A stretch of 64,000 nt of DNA. Source: Thiobacillus sp. (GTDB lineage Bacteria > Pseudomonadota > Gammaproteobacteria > Burkholderiales > Thiobacillaceae). Below are positions 62,650-64,000 of the stretch, one piece after another. Below the pieces are notes generated by a model. That model saw only the letters and a list, made by a program, of their open reading frames with translations, was not told the DNA's origin and did not search any database. The stretch is taken from assembly GCA_024235835.1 (NCBI GenBank), contig JACKLQ010000002.1, forward strand, positions 558,001-622,000. The letters are read 5' to 3'. Every line of letters begins with the position of its first letter. The stretch's first letter is position 1. Both the position numbers and the translations under genes were made by a program.

Positions 62650-62717
62650 ATAAAGGGTGAAGGGGGAAGGGCTGGGGAAGCGAGTTGACCCTTCTCCCTT
62701 TACCCTTCCCCCTTTAC
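62650..62717. repeat. Intergenic inverted repeat (AAAGGGTGAAGGG words)
   Basis: Left arm 62650-62671 consists of AAGGGTGAAGGGGGAAGGG words; right arm 62689-62717 of CCCTTCTCCCTTTACCC words, complementary. It takes up most of the 88 bases between mreB and mreC and could form a terminator-like hairpin that lowers readthrough from mreB. Confidence 0.6.
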
Positions 62718-62724
62718 GTCCTCG

Positions 62725-63765
62725 TCAGTCGTTGGTGAACACCGTGGCCAGGCGATCCATTTCCTCCAGGGCCCGGCCGGAGCCGCGCACCACGCAGGAC
62801 AAGGGATCTTCCGCCACGATCACGGGCAGGCCCGTTTCTTCCATCAGCAAACGGTCCAGGTCCCGCAGCAGGGCGCCGCCGCCGGTGAGCACCATGCCCT
62901 TCTCGGCGATGTCGGCGCCCAGTTCCGGCGGGGTCTGTTCCAGGGCGGACTTCACGGCGGAGACGATGGTGTTGAGGGGGTCGGTCAAGGCTTCCAGGAT
63001 CTCGTTCGAGGTCACGGTGAAACTGCGCGGAATGCCTTCCGCCAGGTTGCGGCCCTTGACTTCCATCTCGCGCACTTCGGAGCCCGGAAAGGCGGAGCCC
63101 ATTTCCTTCTTGATCGCCTCGGCGGTGGCCTCGCCGATGAGCATGCCGTAGTTGCGGCGGATGTAGTTGATGATGGCTTCGTCGAACTTGTCGCCGCCCA
63201 CCCGCACGGAGGCGGTGTAGACCACGCCTCCCAGGGAGATGACCCCGACCTCGGTGGTGCCGCCGCCGATGTCCACTACCATGGAACCGGTGGCCTCGGC
63301 CACGGGCATGCCCGCGCCGATGGCCGCCGCCATGGGTTCCTCGATGAGGTAGACCTGGCGGGCGCCGGCGCCGATGGCGGACTCGCGGATAGCCCGGCGC
63401 TCCACCTGGGTGGCGCCGGAGGGTACGCAGATGATGATGCGGGGACTGGGGTGGAACAGGCGGGTGTCGTGGACCTTCTTGATGAAGAACTTGAGCATCT
63501 GCTCGGTGACGTTGAAGTCGGCGATGACGCCGTCCTTCATGGGGCGGATGGCCTGGATGTTGCCCGGGGTGCGTCCCAGCATCTGCTTGGCTTCCAGGCC
63601 CACGGCCTGGATGATCTTCTTGCCGGACAGGCCTTCCTGGCGGATGGCCACCACGGAGGGCTCGTTCAGCACGATGCCCCGCCCGCGCACGTAGATCAGG
63701 GTGTTGGCGGTGCCAAGGTCGATGGCCAGGTCGGTGGAAAAATAGCCGCGTAGGAATCCGAACAT
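62725..63765 (-). CDS. mreB: Rod shape-determining actin homologue MreB
   Basis: 346 residues. Actin-fold motifs: DLAIDLGTANTLIYVRGRGIVLNEPSVVAI, MVVDIGGGTTEVGVISLGG (phosphate 2) and VLTGGGALLRDLDRLL (adenosine). The conserved tail region ETGLPVIVAEDPLSCVVRGSGRALEEM is present. It forms membrane filaments that guide the elongation machinery. First gene of the minus-strand block; divergent from gatC with 79 bases between them. Confidence 0.97.
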   Translation of the reverse strand: MFGFLRGYFSTDLAIDLGTANTLIYVRGRGIVLNEPSVVAIRQEGLSGKKIIQAVGLEAKQMLGRTPGNIQAIRPMKDGVIADFNVTEQMLKFFIKKVHDTRLFHPSPRIIICVPSGATQVERRAIRESAIGAGARQVYLIEEPMAAAIGAGMPVAEATGSMVVDIGGGTTEVGVISLGGVVYTASVRVGGDKFDEAIINYIRRNYGMLIGEATAEAIKKEMGSAFPGSEVREMEVKGRNLAEGIPRSFTVTSNEILEALTDPLNTIVSAVKSALEQTPPELGADIAEKGMVLTGGGALLRDLDRLLMEETGLPVIVAEDPLSCVVRGSGRALEEMDRLATVFTND

Positions 63766-63844
63766 GAAACGTTCCCGGTGGGGTCAAAAAATAGCTGTGC
63801 ATGATACCCTACACAGTCTTACGAAATAAGACGTTAGCGGCGAA

Positions 63845-64000
63845 ATGTCCCTATCCATCGATGACGTGAAGCGCATTGCCCACCTGGCCCGCATCCGGAT
63901 CTCGGAAGCGGAGGCGGCCCAGACCCAGACCCAGCTCAACGGCATCTTCGGCCTCATCGAGGAGATGCAGGGGGCCGACACGGCCGGCATCGAGCCCATG
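63845..64000 (+). CDS. gatC: Aspartyl/glutamyl-tRNA amidotransferase subunit C, 5' part
   Basis: The first 52 codons run to the window edge without a stop. MSLSIDDVKRIAHLARIRISE is the GatC N-terminus, followed by QLNGIFGLIEEMQGADTAGI and EPM. GatC stabilises GatA in the GatCAB complex that makes Gln-tRNA(Gln) and Asn-tRNA(Asn). The divergent mreB <> gatC arrangement is common in Betaproteobacteria. Confidence 0.93.
   Translation, partial: MSLSIDDVKRIAHLARIRISEAEAAQTQTQLNGIFGLIEEMQGADTAGIEPM

Overview
The window reads as chromosomal DNA of a betaproteobacterium, most likely in the Nitrosomonadales/Rhodocyclales range. Evidence is the high GC, the block gatC <> mreB-mreC-mreD-mrdA-rodA-rlpA-dacA-dat-ybeD-lipB, a betaproteobacterial-type glnE, and the DHC/SHP cytochrome pair. 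This placement is inferred from gene content, not from a database search. No rRNA, tRNA, CRISPR array or intact insertion sequence was seen, and no gene-free stretch exceeds 300 bases.

Layout. 1-14 kb: housekeeping genes. These are the end of an SDR oxidoreductase, an RsuA-type pseudouridine synthase, a lipoprotein, a response regulator/hybrid kinase/membrane protein operon, metF, a ferritin-like/CCC1 iron transporter, comM, a DUF815 ATPase, argJ and a large AddA-like helicase-nuclease. 14-24.3 kb: a minus-strand surface-modification locus. A type IV pilin lies next to a TPR-glycosyltransferase, an asparagine synthetase-like amidotransferase, a glycosyltransferase-methyltransferase fusion, a GSCFA protein, a radical SAM/SPASM enzyme and an FkbM methyltransferase. 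Its core (about 17.6-21.3 kb) is visibly more AT-rich than the flanks. 24.3-30 kb: a wrecked toxin-antitoxin remnant, a YgfX-like protein, an exported serine protease, UDP-GlcNAc dehydrogenase and epimerase (route to UDP-GalNAcA), and dacB.

30-38 kb: priA, preceded by a DnaA-box-rich, partly AT-rich spacer, then a complete NAD-linked [NiFe] hydrogenase operon hoxFUYHW. 37.9-43.8 kb: a 615-residue helical-repeat protein of unknown function, a DUF2062 membrane protein, DHC and SHP cytochromes, a class I cytochrome c, a B12-binding CarH/LitR-like light-sensing regulator and a SPOR protein. 44-53.5 kb: acs, glnE, an AT-rich DUF433/PIN-like toxin-antitoxin pair, prpE and a methyltransferase. 53.5-64 kb: the lipB to mreB cell-shape and cell-wall block, and the start of gatC.

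How it fits together. The hydrogenase exchanges electrons between H2 and NAD(H); acs and prpE activate short-chain acids; glnE controls glutamine synthetase. The wall genes (mreBCD, mrdA, rodA, rlpA, dacA, dacB) build and trim peptidoglycan. The most interesting candidate for an undescribed system is the pilin-linked modification locus. Together with the nearby uronic-acid genes it could decorate pili or another surface molecule with an amidated, methylated sugar. Several short palindromic repeats of different families sit between genes, and two appear to have entered coding sequences (dacB N-terminus, lipB insertion).
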